Positions 36,218 to 45,304 of a stretch of 64,000 bases of DNA are shown here, one piece after another. A program made the translations under genes and the position numbers. Under the pieces are notes generated by a model. The model saw only the letters and a list, made by a program, of their open reading frames with translations, searched no databases and was not told the origin of the DNA. Each line of letters begins with the position of its first letter. Position 1 is the stretch's first letter. The stretch is from Undibacter mobilis (lineage in GTDB: Bacteria > Pseudomonadota > Alphaproteobacteria > Rhizobiales > Xanthobacteraceae). Location: contig NZ_QRGO01000001.1 in the NCBI RefSeq assembly GCF_003367195.1, positions 1,412,501 through 1,476,500 on the forward strand, given 5' to 3'.

Positions 36218-37333
36218 ATGCGCAAGCTAGCCATGCTTGGTACCGCTCTGGCGATCGCCGCCAGCCTTTCGGCGACCGCGGTTCAGGCCCAGACCAAGGA
36301 AATCAACTTCGGCATCATCGCGACCGAAGCGAGCAGCAACCTGAAGACCATCTGGGAACCCTTCCTCGCCGATATGGCGAAGGGCACCGGTTTCAAGGTC
36401 AACGGCTTCTATGCCTCCGACTATGCCGGCGTGATCGAAGCGATGCGCTTCAAGAAAGTGCAGATCGCCTGGTACGGCAACAAGTCGGCGATGGAAGCCG
36501 TCAACCGTGCCGACGGTCAGATCTTCGTGCAGTCGGTCGATTCCGATGGCAATCCTGGCTACTGGTCGCATCTGATCGTGCAGAAGGATTCGCCAATCAA
36601 GACCCTCGAGGACGTGCTCAAGTGCGATAAGACCGTCACCTTCGGCATTGGCGACCCGAACTCGACGTCAGGTTTCCTGGTGCCGACCTCGTACATCTTC
36701 GCCGCCAAGAACATCGAGCCGAAGGACTGCTTCAAGACCGTCCGCAACGCCTCGCATGAGGCGAACGCGATGGCGGTGGCCAACAAGCAGATCGACGTCG
36801 GCACCAACAACAGCGAAAACCTGCGCCGGCTCGAAAAGACCGCGCCGGACGCCGCCAAGAACATCCGCGTGATCTGGACCTCGCCGCTGATCCCGAGCGA
36901 CCCGATCGTCTGGCGCAAGGATATGTCGACCGAAGACAAGACCAAGCTCTACACCTGGATCCTGAGCTATGGCCGTATCGGCACGCCGGATGAGATCGCC
37001 GCCGCGAAGAAGATCCTTGCGGGCCTGCAATGGGCGCCGTTCAGCCCGTCGGCTGACGATCAGTTGCTTCCGATCCGTATTCTGGAAAACAACAAGACGA
37101 TCATGAAGATCAAGGGCGACGCCAAGCTGTCGGCCGAAGACAAGGCGACTCAGATCAAGTCGCTCGAAGCTGAGGTCAAGACCTGGCAGGCTGCGGCCGA
37201 CAAGGCCAATGCCAGCCCCTTCCGCAAGAAGGTCGCCGAATTCCAGGAAGCCGACAAGGCCGGCGATCAGGCCAAGCTGAAGAAGATCATCGCCGAACTC
37301 GCGACGTCCATGACATCGACGCCGATGAACTAA
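36218..37333 (+). CDS. phnD: phosphonate ABC transporter substrate-binding protein PhnD
   Basis: A 371-residue periplasmic binding protein. It has a Sec signal (MRKLAMLGTALAIAASLS, cleavage near VQA-Q around residue 24), then KEINFGIIATEASSNLKTIWEPFL, VQIAWYGNKSAMEAV and DPNSTSGFLVPTSYIF, all PhnD-like. It is longer than E. coli PhnD, with a Lys/Ala-rich C-terminal helix region. CAGGAG precedes ATG 36218. A hairpin terminator follows it before phnE. Confidence 0.95.
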   Translation: MRKLAMLGTALAIAASLSATAVQAQTKEINFGIIATEASSNLKTIWEPFLADMAKGTGFKVNGFYASDYAGVIEAMRFKKVQIAWYGNKSAMEAVNRADGQIFVQSVDSDGNPGYWSHLIVQKDSPIKTLEDVLKCDKTVTFGIGDPNSTSGFLVPTSYIFAAKNIEPKDCFKTVRNASHEANAMAVANKQIDVGTNNSENLRRLEKTAPDAAKNIRVIWTSPLIPSDPIVWRKDMSTEDKTKLYTWILSYGRIGTPDEIAAAKKILAGLQWAPFSPSADDQLLPIRILENNKTIMKIKGDAKLSAEDKATQIKSLEAEVKTWQAAADKANASPFRKKVAEFQEADKAGDQAKLKKIIAELATSMTSTPMN

Positions 37334-37343
37334 CCTACCATCC

Positions 37344-37377
37344 GGGCGCCGGACCACGATTGGTTCGGCGCCCTTTT
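37344..37377 (+). terminator. Intrinsic terminator/attenuator between phnD and phnE
   Basis: GGGCGCCGGACC and GGTTCGGCGCCC form a 12-bp stem with one mismatch and a 6-nt loop, followed directly by TTTT. It begins 11 bases after the phnD stop and ends before phnE. Because phnE lies downstream in the same direction, it probably works as a partial terminator giving more binding protein than permease. Confidence 0.8.
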
Positions 37378-37395
37378 CCTGTCTAACGCCAGCCC

Positions 37396-38229
37396 GTGGA
37401 CGCCATGACCGACGCCACCGCTCATATGACCGGCAAACTCGCGCCGGAGATCGTCGTGCCTCGGCACACATGGTCGCACCGCCTGAAGAGCTGGGCGATC
37501 TGGGTCATCATATTCGGCTTGCTGGTGTGGAGCTGGTCGCCGGCTGAGATGTTCCGCGCCTCGTCCCTGGTGACCGACTGGCGCAACATGGCCGAGTTCG
37601 GCAAGGCCTTCCTGACGCCGAATTTCCACCATTGGGAAAGCTACCTTATCGACATGGTGGTGACGATCCAGATCGCGATCTGGGGCACGGCGCTCGCCGT
37701 CATCTTCGGCATTCCGGTGTCGATCCTCTGCTCGTCCAACGTCGCGCCGCAATGGATCGTTCAGCCGGTGCGGCGCTTGATGGACGCCTGCCGGGCCATC
37801 AACGAAATCGTATTCGCGCTGCTGTTCGTCGTCGCCGTCGGTCTCGGCCCGTTCGCCGGCGTGATGGCGCTGTTCGTTCACAATCTCGGCATCTTCGCCA
37901 AGCTGTTCTCGGAAGCGGTCGAAGCCGTCGATCCGCGCCCGGTGGAGGGCATCCGCGTCACCGGTGCGATCAAGGTGCAGGAAGTGGTTTTCGGTGTCAT
38001 TCCACAGGTGATGCCGATGTGGTCGTCGCTGACGCTGTATCGCCTGGAGACCAATGTGCGTTCGGCCACCACGCTCGGCATTGTCGGCGCCGGCGGTATC
38101 GGCCAGACCTTGTACGAGAGCATCCGCAGCTTTCACTACGGCGAGACCGCGGCGCAGATCATCATCGTCGTGCTGACGGTCATGGTGCTCGACATGGTCA
38201 GCTCGCGCATCCGCGCCACGCTGGTCTGA
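37396..38229 (+). CDS. phnE: phosphonate ABC transporter permease PhnE
   Basis: A 277-residue inner-membrane permease. It has the PhnE-type segments SYLIDMVVTIQIAIWGTALAVIFG, MDACRAINEIVFALLFV, and VRVTGA-like EGIRVTGAIKVQEVVFGVIPQ with the downstream TLGIVGAGGIGQTLYESIRSF. Either GTG 37396 or ATG 37405 may be the start; neither has a strong ribosome-binding site, which fits reduced expression behind the phnD terminator. Only one phnE is present, whereas many loci have two, so it probably forms a homodimer. Confidence 0.93.
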   Translation: MDAMTDATAHMTGKLAPEIVVPRHTWSHRLKSWAIWVIIFGLLVWSWSPAEMFRASSLVTDWRNMAEFGKAFLTPNFHHWESYLIDMVVTIQIAIWGTALAVIFGIPVSILCSSNVAPQWIVQPVRRLMDACRAINEIVFALLFVVAVGLGPFAGVMALFVHNLGIFAKLFSEAVEAVDPRPVEGIRVTGAIKVQEVVFGVIPQVMPMWSSLTLYRLETNVRSATTLGIVGAGGIGQTLYESIRSFHYGETAAQIIIVVLTVMVLDMVSSRIRATLV

Positions 38230-38245
38230 GACGCTCCCGGGACAA

Positions 38246-38434
38246 TCAGTGCTGCTTTGCTGACGGCCGGACGACGCGCGGCTTGATGCGTGGCTTGCTG
38301 CGCGCCTGACGGCGCGCGCTCAACACCGCGCGGGCATTGTGCGGATCGATCTCGCCCGACAGCACGCCTTTGGCGATCTTGAGCCAGTACAGTGCTTCGC
38401 TGTCGTCGTCGCGCGCTTGGGTCGGTTTCGTCAT
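38246..38434 (-). CDS. Hypothetical small basic protein, 62 residues
   Basis: A short minus-strand frame from ATG 38434 (MTKPTQARDDDSEALYWLK) with an amphipathic first half and an Arg/Lys-rich C-terminus (ARRQARSKPRIKPRVV). It ends 17 bp from the phnE stop, convergent. A longer opening reaches 38539 but its added residues look non-coding. No family recognised; the basic tail suggests nucleic acid binding. Composition is consistent with a real gene. Confidence 0.5.
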   Translation of the reverse strand: MTKPTQARDDDSEALYWLKIAKGVLSGEIDPHNARAVLSARRQARSKPRIKPRVVRPSAKQH

Positions 38435-38532
38435 CGCCCGCACTCTCATTGGCATTCCAATGCTAGCGCGGCGGCAAAGGCTGTAAACGATAGCGTGCAT
38501 CATTTTGTGGGATAACGCGGACTGAAATGCGT

Positions 38533-38550
38533 TTGTCATAAATCTGTCAT
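38533..38550 (+). promoter_or_regulatory. PhoB box upstream of the H1-like gene
   Basis: TTGTCATAAATCTGTCAT matches the PhoB consensus CTGTCATAWAWCTGTCAY at nearly every position and has the exact 7-4-7 direct-repeat layout. Its orientation points to the + strand gene starting at 38705. The -10 expected about ten bases downstream is weak (GGATTG), and the resulting leader would be about 130 bases. Confidence 0.65.
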
Positions 38551-38704
38551 GGAAATTGCCGGATTGCGTGCCCTGGAACCCGAAAAAATACGCAGTTATC
38601 TCAGCGCGTTACTCGTTCGTTCGGTGGCGTCATTGACCCTCCGGCGGTTCCCGTTACGCTGACCGCAATCAAACGTGGCCCCCAGTACAGACGGCGAGTG
38701 CGAC

Positions 38705-39046
38705 ATGTCGAAAAAAGACGACACCATCAAAGCGCTGAAGAAAAAGCTGAAGAAGCTCAAGGCCGAAATCGCGGCGCTGACGGGCGGCAAACCAGCCAAG
38801 GCCGACAAGAAGAGCGCCAAACCGGCAAAGACCAAATCCGCAAAGACCAAATCCGCAAAGGCCAAGCCTGCAAAAGCCAAGGTCGCGAAGACCAAGTCTG
38901 CAAAGACCAAACCGGCGAGCAGCAAAGTGAAGAATGCCGAACCGGCGAAGACGCTCACCCCGCCATCGGCGAAGCCCGAGCCGATGAAGATCGTCGCCAA
39001 GGAACCGGCGCCGCTGACGCCGCCAGCCCGCGTCGCCGCGGGCTGA
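38705..39046 (+). CDS. Lysine/alanine-rich histone H1-like protein
   Basis: A 113-residue protein. The N-terminal 25 residues (MSKKDDTIKALKKKLKKLKAE) form a charged amphipathic helix or coiled coil; the middle consists of repeated AKTKSAK/AKAKPAK units like the C-terminal tail of histone H1 and AlgP-type bacterial proteins; the end is Pro/Ala-rich. The DNA shows 15-bp repeats of the TCCGCAAAGACCAAA type at about 38837-38912. Such tails are disordered and bind DNA, RNA or polyphosphate. A PhoB box upstream suggests induction by phosphate starvation. Function is otherwise unknown. Confidence 0.75.
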   Translation: MSKKDDTIKALKKKLKKLKAEIAALTGGKPAKADKKSAKPAKTKSAKTKSAKAKPAKAKVAKTKSAKTKPASSKVKNAEPAKTLTPPSAKPEPMKIVAKEPAPLTPPARVAAG

Positions 39047-39067
39047 TCCGTCACGATTGACCGCTTG

Positions 39068-41659
39068 TCAGCGCGCCGTGGCGGGCTCAAGCGCGTCCTG
39101 GCGCCGCCGTTGCAGCAGCACGATGCCGGCAAGCACGACCAGCGCCGGAATATAGAGCCAGAAGCGGCTCGGCCGCTCCGCCGGCAGCAGCACCGACAGA
39201 ATCTGATCGCCATTGCCGAGGCCATACTTCGTGGCCTGGCTGCCGAAGCGCACATTGCCGATCTGCGTGCGGTCACCGACCGTCATCACGTCGAGTCCGG
39301 CCGCGCGCAGGCGTTCCGGTCCCGTCGCGCCTTCGCGCAAGGTGAGGCGGATGACCTTGTCGACCTCGTCGCCGGCCCGCGTCTGGCTCTTGACGCGGAA
39401 GCGGATGGTCGTGCCAGGTGGCGCATCGTTCGCGACGCGGACGAGATCGGCCGCCGGGCGCGTTACGTAAGGGTCGATGATCTGGTCGAGCCAGAAGCCC
39501 GGCCGGAACAAGGTGAAGCAGATCAGGAACAGCGCCACCGTTTCGTACCAGCGGCTTTTCGTCAGCATCCAGCCCTGCGTTGCCGCAACGAAGCAACCCA
39601 TGGCAATCGTCGCAGAGAGGACCACCAGAACGAGCTCAGACCAGCTTCCGATGTCGATCAGCAGAAGCTGCGTGTTGAAGATGAAGATGAAGGGTAGCAG
39701 CGCGGTGCGGATCTCATAGCGAAACGCCTGCACACCGGTCTTCACCGGATCGGCGCCGGATATGGCCGCCGCTGCGTAGGCGGCGAGCCCGACCGGCGGC
39801 GTCACGTCGGCCATCAGGCCGAAGTAGAAGACGAACATATGCACGGCGACGAGCGGCACCGCGAGATCGTTCTGCGACGCCAGTTCGACCAGCACCGGCG
39901 CCATCAACGTGGCGACGACGACGTAGCTCGCGGTGGTCGGCATACCCATGCCGAGGATGAGGCAGATCACCGCCGTCATTACCAGCATGACGAAAAGATT
40001 GCCGCCGGAGACCGCCTCGACGATTTCCGTCATCACCAGGCCGATGCCGGTAAGTGATACGGTGCCGACGATGATGCCGGCCGCCGCAGTGGCGATGCCG
40101 ACCGACGTCATGTTGCGCGACGCGCCCTGGAATGCGGCGATGAGATCGTCAGCGCCGTCGCGCAGGCGCGCAACATAGTTATGCTCGTTGCGGAAGAAGG
40201 CGAGCAGCGGGCGTTGCGTCAGCATGACGAAGATCAGCAGCGCCGTGCCCCAGAACGCCGACAGGCCGGGCGAAAGCTCTTCCACCATCAGGCACCAGAT
40301 CAGCACGATGACCGGCAGCAGATAATGCAGCCCCGTGTTGGCGGTCGTGTAGAAGTCGGGGACCTTGACGATGGCCTTGGTCAGATCGTCGGCCGGCAGG
40401 TCGGGATGTTTTGCCTTGTAGCGGATCAGGCCCACATAGGCCGCGATCAAAGCAATGCCGAGCACCCAGGTCGCGGCGTTGCCGAATGCTGTCTTGGTCC
40501 AGCCAATGCCGTAATAAATGAGTCCGCTGAGCACGACGATGCCGCAGACGGTCATCAGTGCGCGCAGTAGCACGTGATGGACGGGCGCGGTCGAGGCGCG
40601 CGGCAGGCCGCGCATATGCGCCTTTGCCGCTTCGATATCGACGATGTAAAACAGCGCACCGTAGGTGAGGATGGCCGGCAGGAAGGCGTGCTTCACCACT
40701 TCGGCATAGGTGATGCCGACATACTCGGCGATGAGAAACGCGGCGGCGCCCATCACCGGCGGCATGATCTGGCCATTGACGCCCGCCGCGCTTTCGATAG
40801 CACCGGCCTTCACCGCCGAATAGCCGACGCGCTTCATCAGTGGAATCGTGAAGGTGCCGGTCGTCACGGTGTTGGCGATCGATGAGCCCGAGATCATGCC
40901 GGTCAAGCCCGAGGCGACGACGCCGGCTTTGGCCGGTCCACCGCGATAAGTGCCGAGCATGGCGAAGGCGAGCTGAATGAAGTAGTTGCCGGCGCCGGCG
41001 CGTTCCAGAAGGCTGCCGAACAGCACGAACAGGAACACGACGCTGGTCGAAACACCGAGCGCGACGCCGAAAATGCCTTCCGAGGTCAGCCACATCTGCG
41101 ACGCGGCGCGAGACAGCGAGGCACCTTTGTGCGCGAGCAGACCGGGCAGCCACGGTCCGGTAAAGATGTAGATCAGCATGATCACTGCGATGGCCGCCAG
41201 CGCCGGGCCGACAGCGCGGCGAGCCGCTTCCAGCAGGCAGAGCACGCCGACGATCGAAACGACGATATCGATGGTCGTCGGCAGGCCGGGTCGCAGTGCA
41301 ATGGCATCGTAGAACGCCATGAGATAAAGCGTCGCGCCGACGGACAGCAGCGCCAGAATCCAGTCGCCGATCGGAATGGTGTTGCGCGATGACGCCTTGA
41401 AGGCCGGGAACGTCGCGAATACCAGCATGAAGGCGAAGGCGAGATGAATGATGCGCGCCTTGCCGTCGTTGATAATGCCGAAGTTGAAGGCGTAGGGCAG
41501 GGGCGAGGCATACCAGAGCTGGAACAGCGCCCAGGCCAGGGCGACACCGAAGATGAACTTCTTGTTGAAGCCCGTCGTCTTGCGGCCGCCGGTGTCGGCT
41601 TCCGCGACCATGGTTTCGAGCTGTTCGCGGGTGGCCGCGGATTGAGTGGTGTCGGACAT
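39068..41659 (-). CDS. TRAP transporter fused permease (DctQ-DctM type, DUF3394 C-terminus)
   Basis: An 863-residue, highly hydrophobic protein with more than 15 predicted membrane segments. The DctM-type core includes SGLTGMISGSSIANTVTTGTFTIPLMKR and GQIMPPVMGAAAFLIAEY, and the second half contains LGMGMPTTASYVV and MADVTPPVGLAAYAAAAI. The C-terminal soluble part before the last hydrophobic helix matches the DUF3394 type domain found in fused TRAP permeases. The start at 41659 (MSDTTQ) follows GAGGGG. With the TAXI protein gene upstream it forms an ion-gradient-driven importer. Confidence 0.92.
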   Translation of the reverse strand: MSDTTQSAATREQLETMVAEADTGGRKTTGFNKKFIFGVALAWALFQLWYASPLPYAFNFGIINDGKARIIHLAFAFMLVFATFPAFKASSRNTIPIGDWILALLSVGATLYLMAFYDAIALRPGLPTTIDIVVSIVGVLCLLEAARRAVGPALAAIAVIMLIYIFTGPWLPGLLAHKGASLSRAASQMWLTSEGIFGVALGVSTSVVFLFVLFGSLLERAGAGNYFIQLAFAMLGTYRGGPAKAGVVASGLTGMISGSSIANTVTTGTFTIPLMKRVGYSAVKAGAIESAAGVNGQIMPPVMGAAAFLIAEYVGITYAEVVKHAFLPAILTYGALFYIVDIEAAKAHMRGLPRASTAPVHHVLLRALMTVCGIVVLSGLIYYGIGWTKTAFGNAATWVLGIALIAAYVGLIRYKAKHPDLPADDLTKAIVKVPDFYTTANTGLHYLLPVIVLIWCLMVEELSPGLSAFWGTALLIFVMLTQRPLLAFFRNEHNYVARLRDGADDLIAAFQGASRNMTSVGIATAAAGIIVGTVSLTGIGLVMTEIVEAVSGGNLFVMLVMTAVICLILGMGMPTTASYVVVATLMAPVLVELASQNDLAVPLVAVHMFVFYFGLMADVTPPVGLAAYAAAAISGADPVKTGVQAFRYEIRTALLPFIFIFNTQLLLIDIGSWSELVLVVLSATIAMGCFVAATQGWMLTKSRWYETVALFLICFTLFRPGFWLDQIIDPYVTRPAADLVRVANDAPPGTTIRFRVKSQTRAGDEVDKVIRLTLREGATGPERLRAAGLDVMTVGDRTQIGNVRFGSQATKYGLGNGDQILSVLLPAERPSRFWLYIPALVVLAGIVLLQRRRQDALEPATAR

Positions 41660-41780
41660 CGCGGTTCCCCTCTGGACGCGAAACAGAAAATGCCGAAGCG
41701 TCATGGCTTCGGTGGGCGGCGCGATCTAGTTTTTTTTGAATGATATGCGGCGCGCCGCGACGGAACGATCTCAAAGAAAC

Positions 41781-41804
41781 GGAGGCGGCCCTGGGGCCGC
41801 CTCC
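41781..41804 (-). terminator. Hairpin after the TAXI binding-protein gene
   Basis: A perfect 10-bp stem GGAGGCGGCC-CTGG-GGCCGCCTCC lies 14 bases beyond the stop of the TAXI gene. In minus-strand reading it is followed by GTTTCTTT, a weak U-tract. It probably stabilises or partly terminates the message, giving more binding protein than permease from the same unit. Confidence 0.6.
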
Positions 41805-41817
41805 GACCGGCCTGGAC

Positions 41818-42789
41818 TTACATCCAGCCCTTTTCCTTATAGTACTTCGCGGCGCCCGGATGCAGCGGGGCCGACAGGCCATCCTTGATCATCTTCTTCG
41901 GATCGAGGTTGGCGAAGGCCGGGTGCAATTTCTTGAACTCTTCAAAGTTGTCGAACACGGCCTTGGTCATCGCATAGACGGTGGCTTCCGGCACCTTGGC
42001 CGAGGTCACCACAGTCGCCAGCACGCCGTAGGTCTCGGTCGGGTTCGGATTGTTGGCATACATGCCGCCCGGGATGGTCGCCTTGGCGTAGTACGGATAC
42101 TCCTTGACCAGCGCATCGATGGCCGCGCCGCTGAGCGAGATCAGCTTGGCGCCGCACGCGGTGGTCGGGTCCTGAATCGCCGCCGACGGATGGCCGACAC
42201 CGTAGTAGAAGCCGTCGATCTTGTTGTCGCAGAGCGCGGTGCCCTGCTCGTCGGCCTTCAACTCAGCCGCCAGCGAGAAGTCAGACAGCTTCCAGCCCAT
42301 CTTGGTCAGCAGTTCTTCCATCGAGGCGCGGGTGCCTGAGCCGGGATTGCCGACATTGAAGCGCTTGCCTTTGAAATCCTCGAACTTCGAAACGCCGGAT
42401 TCCTTGCGCGCCAGAACCGTGAACGGCTCCGGATGCACCGAGAACACGGCGCGAAGATCGGCGTCGGCCTTGTCCTTGAACTGGGCCTGACCCTTAGCAG
42501 CGTTGAACTGGACGTCGGACTGCGTCAGGCCGAATTCGAGTTCGCCCGACTTGATGGCGTTGACGTTGAACACCGAACCACCGGTCGATTCCACCGAGCA
42601 GCGAATGCCGGTGGTGGCGCGATCCTTGTTCATCAGACGGCATACCGCGCCGCCGACCGCGTAGTAAACGCCGGTCACGCCGCCGGTGCCAACGGTGACG
42701 AATTTCTGCTGCGCCAAGGCCGGCGAACCGGTGAGCACCGCGATCAGGCCGGCTGCGGCAACGCCGCCGGTCAATGTCATTTTGTTCAT
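41818..42789 (-). CDS. TAXI family TRAP transporter solute-binding subunit
   Basis: A 323-residue periplasmic protein with a Sec signal ([18 protein letters not shown], cleavage at ALA-Q near residue 26). [25 protein letters not shown] is the TAXI N-terminal signature; [11 protein letters not shown] is the second conserved motif. TAXI proteins deliver substrates such as glutamate-like or dicarboxylic compounds to fused TRAP permeases. It is separated by 158 bp and a hairpin from the permease, and by 118 bp from an aminotransferase gene. Confidence 0.94.
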   Translation of the reverse strand: MNKMTLTGGVAAAGLIAVLTGSPALAQQKFVTVGTGGVTGVYYAVGGAVCRLMNKDRATTGIRCSVESTGGSVFNVNAIKSGELEFGLTQSDVQFNAAKGQAQFKDKADADLRAVFSVHPEPFTVLARKESGVSKFEDFKGKRFNVGNPGSGTRASMEELLTKMGWKLSDFSLAAELKADEQGTALCDNKIDGFYYGVGHPSAAIQDPTTACGAKLISLSGAAIDALVKEYPYYAKATIPGGMYANNPNPTETYGVLATVVTSAKVPEATVYAMTKAVFDNFEEFKKLHPAFANLDPKKMIKDGLSAPLHPGAAKYYKEKGWM

Positions 42790-42907
42790 TTAAAATCCCT
42801 CCAACCTGGTTGTGAGTTATGCGTCGTTCGGTGTCGTGGACCTTGTTGTGCGGTCCATCATCACGCATTCCGGCACGTCGCCGCAATGCGTATTTCTTCG
42901 CCCGGTC

Positions 42908-44233
42908 CTATGAACCGATGGCGGTATCGATCGCTTCGCCCAGTCTTTCGACGATTTGATCGATCGTATCATTATCGCTGATGAATGGCGGGGCCATCAG
43001 CACATGATCGCCGCTCTTGCCGTCCTTGGTTCCCCCCATCGGGTAAACCATGAGGCCCCGCGCCATGGCTTCCTGTTTGATCCGCGCGTGCAATTTGCGC
43101 GCCGGATCGAAAGGTTCCTTGGTGCCGCGATCGGCGACGATTTCGACGCCTTGAAACAATCCGCGGCCGCGCACATCCCCGACAAAAGGATGATTGCCAA
43201 AGCGCTCCTGCAGACGGCGGGACAGCCGCGCGCCCTGCGTGCGCACATTAGCGAGCAGGTTGTCGCGGCGAATGATGCGTTGCACGGCAAGCGCTGCGGC
43301 ACAGGCGAGCGGATGGCCGGTATAAGTGTGGCTGTGCTGGAAAGCGCCTGAGCCCTTGGCGATGATGTTGAAGATCTTCGCCGACAGCATCAGCGCGCCG
43401 ATCGGCATGAAGCCGCCGCCGAGGCCCTTGGCAATCGCCATCAGGTCCGGCGCGACGCCGTCCTGTTCGCAGGCGTGCAAGGTGCCGGTGCGGCCCATGC
43501 CGCACATCACTTCGTCGAGGATGAGCAGCACGCCGTATTGATCGCAGATCTGCCGCACGCGCTTGAAATAGCCGGGCACCGGAGGCGCGGCGCCGAGTGT
43601 GGCGCCGACCACGGTTTCGGCGATGAAGGCGAGCACATTGTCGCCGCCGAGTTCGTTGATCTTGGCTTCGAGTTCCTGCGCCAGCCGTTCGCCATAGGCC
43701 TCCGGCGTCTCGCCGGCATGGCGGTCGCGGTACTCGTAGACCGGCGAAACATGATGGGTCTCGATCAGCAGCGGCGAGAAATCGCGCTTGGCCGAAGGGC
43801 GGCCGCCAATCGCCAGCGCACCGAAGGTAATGCCGTGATAGCTCTGCCGTCGCGCGATCAGATGGCGGCGCTGCGGCTGGCCGCTCTCCACCGCGCTCTG
43901 CCGCGCCAATTTGATTGCCGCTTCGATGGCTTCGGAACCGCCGCTGACGAAGAAAGTGTGATCGAGGCCGGCTGGCGCATGGGCGGCGAGTTCGTCGGCC
44001 AGTTCCTCGAGCGCAGGCGTGGTGAAGAAACTGGTGTGCGCGAACTCAATCTTGTCGAGCTGCGCCTTCATGGCGTCGATCACCTCGCGATGGCCGTGAC
44101 CGAGGCAGGACACTGCGGCGCCGCCGGAGGCGTCGATATATTGCTTGCCGGTTGCATCATAGATGTGAACGCCTTCGCCGCATACCGCGAAGGGATAATC
44201 CTTGCCGATCTGGCGATGCAGTACGTGAGTCAT
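42908..44233 (-). CDS. Class III aminotransferase (aspartate aminotransferase family)
   Basis: A 441-residue PLP enzyme. DASGGAAVSCLGHGH, FVSGGSEAIEAAIKLARQ (phosphate loop), LILDEVMCGMGRTG (Asp binding the PLP nitrogen) and MAIAKGLGGGFMPIGA with the Schiff-base lysine are all present. Members transaminate omega- or beta-amino acids, usually to pyruvate or 2-oxoglutarate. ATG 44233 overlaps the stop of the LysR gene (TGATG), so they are co-transcribed. With the TRAP importer and the divergent D-amino acid dehydrogenase it suggests amino acid use. Confidence 0.93.
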   Translation of the reverse strand: MTHVLHRQIGKDYPFAVCGEGVHIYDATGKQYIDASGGAAVSCLGHGHREVIDAMKAQLDKIEFAHTSFFTTPALEELADELAAHAPAGLDHTFFVSGGSEAIEAAIKLARQSAVESGQPQRRHLIARRQSYHGITFGALAIGGRPSAKRDFSPLLIETHHVSPVYEYRDRHAGETPEAYGERLAQELEAKINELGGDNVLAFIAETVVGATLGAAPPVPGYFKRVRQICDQYGVLLILDEVMCGMGRTGTLHACEQDGVAPDLMAIAKGLGGGFMPIGALMLSAKIFNIIAKGSGAFQHSHTYTGHPLACAAALAVQRIIRRDNLLANVRTQGARLSRRLQERFGNHPFVGDVRGRGLFQGVEIVADRGTKEPFDPARKLHARIKQEAMARGLMVYPMGGTKDGKSGDHVLMAPPFISDNDTIDQIVERLGEAIDTAIGS

Positions 44234-45180
44234 CAACGGTTTCCTGAAGCGAGTGCCGCGGGTTTGTCGGCAAAGAGAGCGATCGGCGATTTGCGCAAAT
44301 GCGCCATCAGACGCTGCACGGCAGGGCCCGAGCGTGCGCGGTCGCAGAACGCATAAATGGTGAAGGGTGCCGACCAGCGATTGTCGCCGGCCGCCTTGAT
44401 CTTGCCGTCCGCGACCGCGTCGGCGGCGGCGGATTCCGGCAGCCAGCCAATGCCGTGGCCGGCGACGATCATGTTATGAAGAGCGCTGGCAAGATCGGAC
44501 TCGAAGGCCTTGTAGGAATGCACCGGCGCGGGCGCCGACTGCATGATGAGATCGGCCATGCGGCCCATGAAGGTGCTGGTCGAATAGTTGAGCAGAGGGA
44601 AGGGCGATTTGGCGGTGCCGGGCAGCTTGTAGGCCGGCTGGCCGTTCTTCATCGCGACATAGGGCCGAAACCACTCGCTGGCGATGGCGACGCGCTCGTA
44701 ATGATCGGGATCGAGGAAGATCGGCTGCTGCGCATGATGGAAAACGAGCAGCACGTCGGCGAGTCCGGCGACATGCGCGGTCACCGCGTCATGCACATTG
44801 CTGGCGAGCAGGCGGCAACCCGATGCGCCGGTGATTTCCTGCCAAACGCTCCACCACGCCGGAAAACGCGAGATGGCGAGCGTGTGCGGCAACGCGAAGG
44901 TGATGACCTCCTGGCCGATTTCCGATTCGCCATTGATGCCGGCGCGGGCATCGACCATTTGTTGAATGATGTCGGCGGCGGTGCGGCGGAAGCGCTCGCC
45001 GGCCGGGGTCAGCTTGGTCGGATAGCAGGAGCGGTCGATCAGTTCGACGCCGAGCCAGGACTCGAGCTGCTGGATGCGGCGGCTGAACGCCGGCTGCGAG
45101 GAGTGACGCGTCGCCGCGGCTTCGGTGAAATTGCTCACCTCCGCCAGACTCAAGAAGTCCTGCAGCCAACGAAAATCCAT
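44233..45180 (-). CDS. LysR family transcriptional regulator
   Basis: A 315-residue LysR protein. MDFRWLQDFLSLAEVSNFTEAAATRHSSQPAFSRRIQQLE is the helix-turn-helix region, with a serine in place of the usual valine after QPA. The effector domain is of the type 2 binding-protein fold. The in-frame opening runs to 45432, but ATG 45180 precedes the HTH directly. It is the first gene of the aminotransferase-TRAP unit and is divergent from dadA-like, with a LysR-type dyad between them. Confidence 0.93.
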   Translation of the reverse strand: MDFRWLQDFLSLAEVSNFTEAAATRHSSQPAFSRRIQQLESWLGVELIDRSCYPTKLTPAGERFRRTAADIIQQMVDARAGINGESEIGQEVITFALPHTLAISRFPAWWSVWQEITGASGCRLLASNVHDAVTAHVAGLADVLLVFHHAQQPIFLDPDHYERVAIASEWFRPYVAMKNGQPAYKLPGTAKSPFPLLNYSTSTFMGRMADLIMQSAPAPVHSYKAFESDLASALHNMIVAGHGIGWLPESAAADAVADGKIKAAGDNRWSAPFTIYAFCDRARSGPAVQRLMAHLRKSPIALFADKPAALASGNR

Positions 45181-45231
45181 ACGCACCCCTGGACGCCGAT
45201 CGAACGATAATCGGCCGCAGCCCATCTTATC

Positions 45232-45246
45232 ATGCAAATTTTGCAT
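45232..45246. promoter_or_regulatory. LysR-type operator between the LysR and dadA-like genes
   Basis: ATGCAAA-T-TTTGCAT is a perfect 7-bp-arm dyad that obeys the T-N11-A rule (45233-45245). It lies in the 124-bp divergent intergenic region, 52 bases from the LysR start and 59 from the dadA-like start. This is the usual place for a LysR recognition site acting on both genes. Binding is inferred. Confidence 0.6.
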
Positions 45247-45304
45247 AAGAGGCTTTCGCCGGCCGGCGTAAGGTGCGCCGCAACAGAAAACAGCGGCGAA
45301 ACCG

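Noticed and set aside
38837..38912. Tandem repeats as a CRISPR array
   Set aside because: The units are contiguous 15-bp coding repeats without spacers, in frame in the lysine-rich gene. No cas genes are present.
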